Origin: Solirubrobacteraceae bacterium | GTDB taxonomy: Bacteria > Actinomycetota > Thermoleophilia > Solirubrobacterales > Solirubrobacteraceae | Assembly: GCA_025935735.1 (NCBI GenBank) | Contig: JAICUS010000407.1 | Coordinates: 1-5,638, forward strand | Direction of reading: 5' to 3' | Length of the DNA: 5,638 nt | In this document: positions 4,466 through 5,638 of the stretch, piece after piece | Position numbering within the stretch: the stretch's first letter is position 1 | Layout: every line of letters starts with the position of its first letter | Position numbers and translations under genes: made by a program | Notes under the pieces: model-generated | What the model saw: only the letters and a program-made list of their open reading frames with translations | The model's database searches: none | Told to the model about the DNA's origin: nothing

Positions 4466-5590
4466 CACCCCTAGCGTCGCCGCGCCCGCGTCCAGCAGGC
4501 CGGCGCCGTAGATGGTGTCGCGCCCGGGCGGGCCGAGGTCGCGCGCCGTCTGCTCGAGCCGCCGCTCGACCGCCGCCGGCGTCGGGTCGGGGCCGAGCAC
4601 GCCCGAGGCGATCACCAGCGCCGCCGCGGCCGCGACCTGCGGCGCGGCCATCGAGGTGCCGTGGAAGCCCACCGGATGGATCGTCTTGTTCGAGCGCGTG
4701 AACGCCATCTGGACGATCGACCGCCCGTGTCGCTTGGGATTGCAGTTCGGCTGGTCGAGCCCGGCGTCCTTGCCGCCGCCCGGCGCCACCAGGTCCAGCC
4801 CGTTGCCGGTGTTCGAGTAGCTGGCGAGGCAGTCGTCCTCGGTCACGGCGCCGACGGAGATCACGCCCGGCAGCGCGGCCGGATAGTCGACGTGCGCCTG
4901 GGCGGTGTTGCCCGCCGCCGCCACGATCACCACGCCCTTGCGGTGGGCGTAGCGCACCGCCGCGGCGATGTCGGGGATCTCGTCCGCGCTCGTGACGTCC
5001 TTGCCGAAGTCGATCGAGAGGTTGATCACCTGCGCGCCATGGTCGGCGGCGTAGCGGATGCCCTTCCTGATCGACCGGTTGTCGCCGACGCCCAGGCGGT
5101 TGATCACCTGGACCGGCATGATGCTCGCGCCGTAGGCCAGCCCGGTCTCGCCGATCCCGTTGCCGGTCGCCTCGGCGATCGTGCTCGCGACGTGCGTGCC
5201 GTGGCCGTTGAAGTCATACGGCGTGCGGCTCTGCCCGCGGCAGGCGTCCTGGCCGCGGCCGAAGTGCGCACAGAAGCTGTGCGGGGCGACGATCCGGTAG
5301 CGGGAGATGTCCGGCGAGCGCGGATAGACGCCATGGCCCGCGTACGCGAGCCCGGTGTCCAGCACGGCGACCACGACGCCGAGCCCACCGGGCCGCCCGG
5401 CCGCGACCAGGTTGTCCCAGGCCCGCGGAGCGTCCACGCCGAACTGCGGCAGGAAGTTCCACTGATCGAACTGCCAGCCGCCGGGCAGCCCGAGCCGCCC
5501 GGGGTCGTTCGGGATCAGCGCCTGCGCGGGCGCCGCGAGCAGCAGGAAGACCAGGAGCGTGAGACCGGCGCGGCGCAGGCCGGCAAGCAT
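4460..5590 (-). CDS. Secreted subtilisin-family serine protease (S8)
   Basis: The 376-residue protein begins with a Sec signal peptide: LRRAGLTLLVFLLLAAPAQA, with cleavage near Ala24. The catalytic domain has all subtilase motifs: Asp78 in VVAVLDTG, His130 in NGHGTHVAS, the oxyanion Asn228 in VAAAGN, and Ser313 in GTSMAAPQVA. The N-terminal stretch after the signal (IPNDPGRLG...FDQWNF) resembles the entry of thermitase-type subtilases. There is no room for an I9-type propeptide, so folding or activation must differ from classic subtilisin. Four Cys (107, 117, 254, 283) could form two disulfides, and there is no C-terminal anchor, so it is probably released outside the cell. ATG at 5590 is used because it directly precedes the signal peptide; further in-frame starts upstream would add a Cys/Arg-rich leader. 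The upstream 48 bases hold no recognisable promoter. Confidence 0.92.
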   Translation of the reverse strand: MLAGLRRAGLTLLVFLLLAAPAQALIPNDPGRLGLPGGWQFDQWNFLPQFGVDAPRAWDNLVAAGRPGGLGVVVAVLDTGLAYAGHGVYPRSPDISRYRIVAPHSFCAHFGRGQDACRGQSRTPYDFNGHGTHVASTIAEATGNGIGETGLAYGASIMPVQVINRLGVGDNRSIRKGIRYAADHGAQVINLSIDFGKDVTSADEIPDIAAAVRYAHRKGVVIVAAAGNTAQAHVDYPAALPGVISVGAVTEDDCLASYSNTGNGLDLVAPGGGKDAGLDQPNCNPKRHGRSIVQMAFTRSNKTIHPVGFHGTSMAAPQVAAAAALVIASGVLGPDPTPAAVERRLEQTARDLGPPGRDTIYGAGLLDAGAATLGVP

Positions 5591-5638
5591 AGGCACGCCA
5601 CATGAACACGGCCCGTGCCGCCGAGCAGCGCACAACGG

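Noticed and set aside
4661..5605. A 314-residue plus-strand frame opposite the protease
   Set aside because: The opposite strand has a complete subtilase with all catalytic motifs; this frame is low-complexity antisense.
1..5638. CRISPR arrays, tRNA or rRNA genes, insertion sequences
   Set aside because: No regularly spaced repeats, cloverleaf sequences, transposase motifs or terminal inverted repeats were seen.

Overview
The window is very GC-rich, and its real genes almost always have G or C in the third codon position. Gene density is high, with several 4-base start/stop overlaps. Together with a dodecin, a CsoR-family copper sensor and an actinobacterial-type MBL hydrolase, this suggests a chromosomal segment of a high-GC actinobacterium, possibly of the Thermoleophilia/Solirubrobacterales type. 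The lineage is an inference; there is no rRNA or other marker gene here.

Layout. (1) Positions 1-824, minus strand: the N-terminal part of a secreted, probably beta-propeller-like protein that runs off the left edge. (2) Positions 893-2881, minus strand: a compact five-reading-frame operon, in transcription order a nine-helix membrane protein with signal-peptide-peptidase/presenilin (GxGD) hallmarks, an acetoacetate-decarboxylase-like protein, a GroES-like co-chaperonin, a short frame-broken remnant of an MBL-type gene, and a dodecin. Gaps are 4-base overlaps or at most 15 bases. (3) Positions 2909-4392, plus strand: a zinc-ribbon plus metallo-beta-lactamase-fold hydrolase transcribed divergently from the operon, a 117-residue protein of unknown function, and a CsoR-type copper-sensing repressor with its own operator and probably a leaderless start. 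(4) Positions 4460-5590, minus strand: a secreted subtilisin-family serine protease convergent with csoR, the two being separated by an 11-bp inverted repeat.

The most interesting element is the membrane protein at 2117-2881. It has an Asp in helix 6, a GYGD motif in helix 7 and a PAL motif in helix 9, with spacings close to those of eukaryotic signal peptide peptidase. This makes it a candidate bacterial A22-type intramembrane aspartyl protease, sitting as first gene of an operon with a decarboxylase-fold protein, a chaperonin cofactor and a flavin-storage protein. How these work together is not evident from sequence. The other notable items are the decayed MBL-like frame inside the operon, the orphan csoR with no copper-export gene beside it, and the active-site change in the decarboxylase-like protein.
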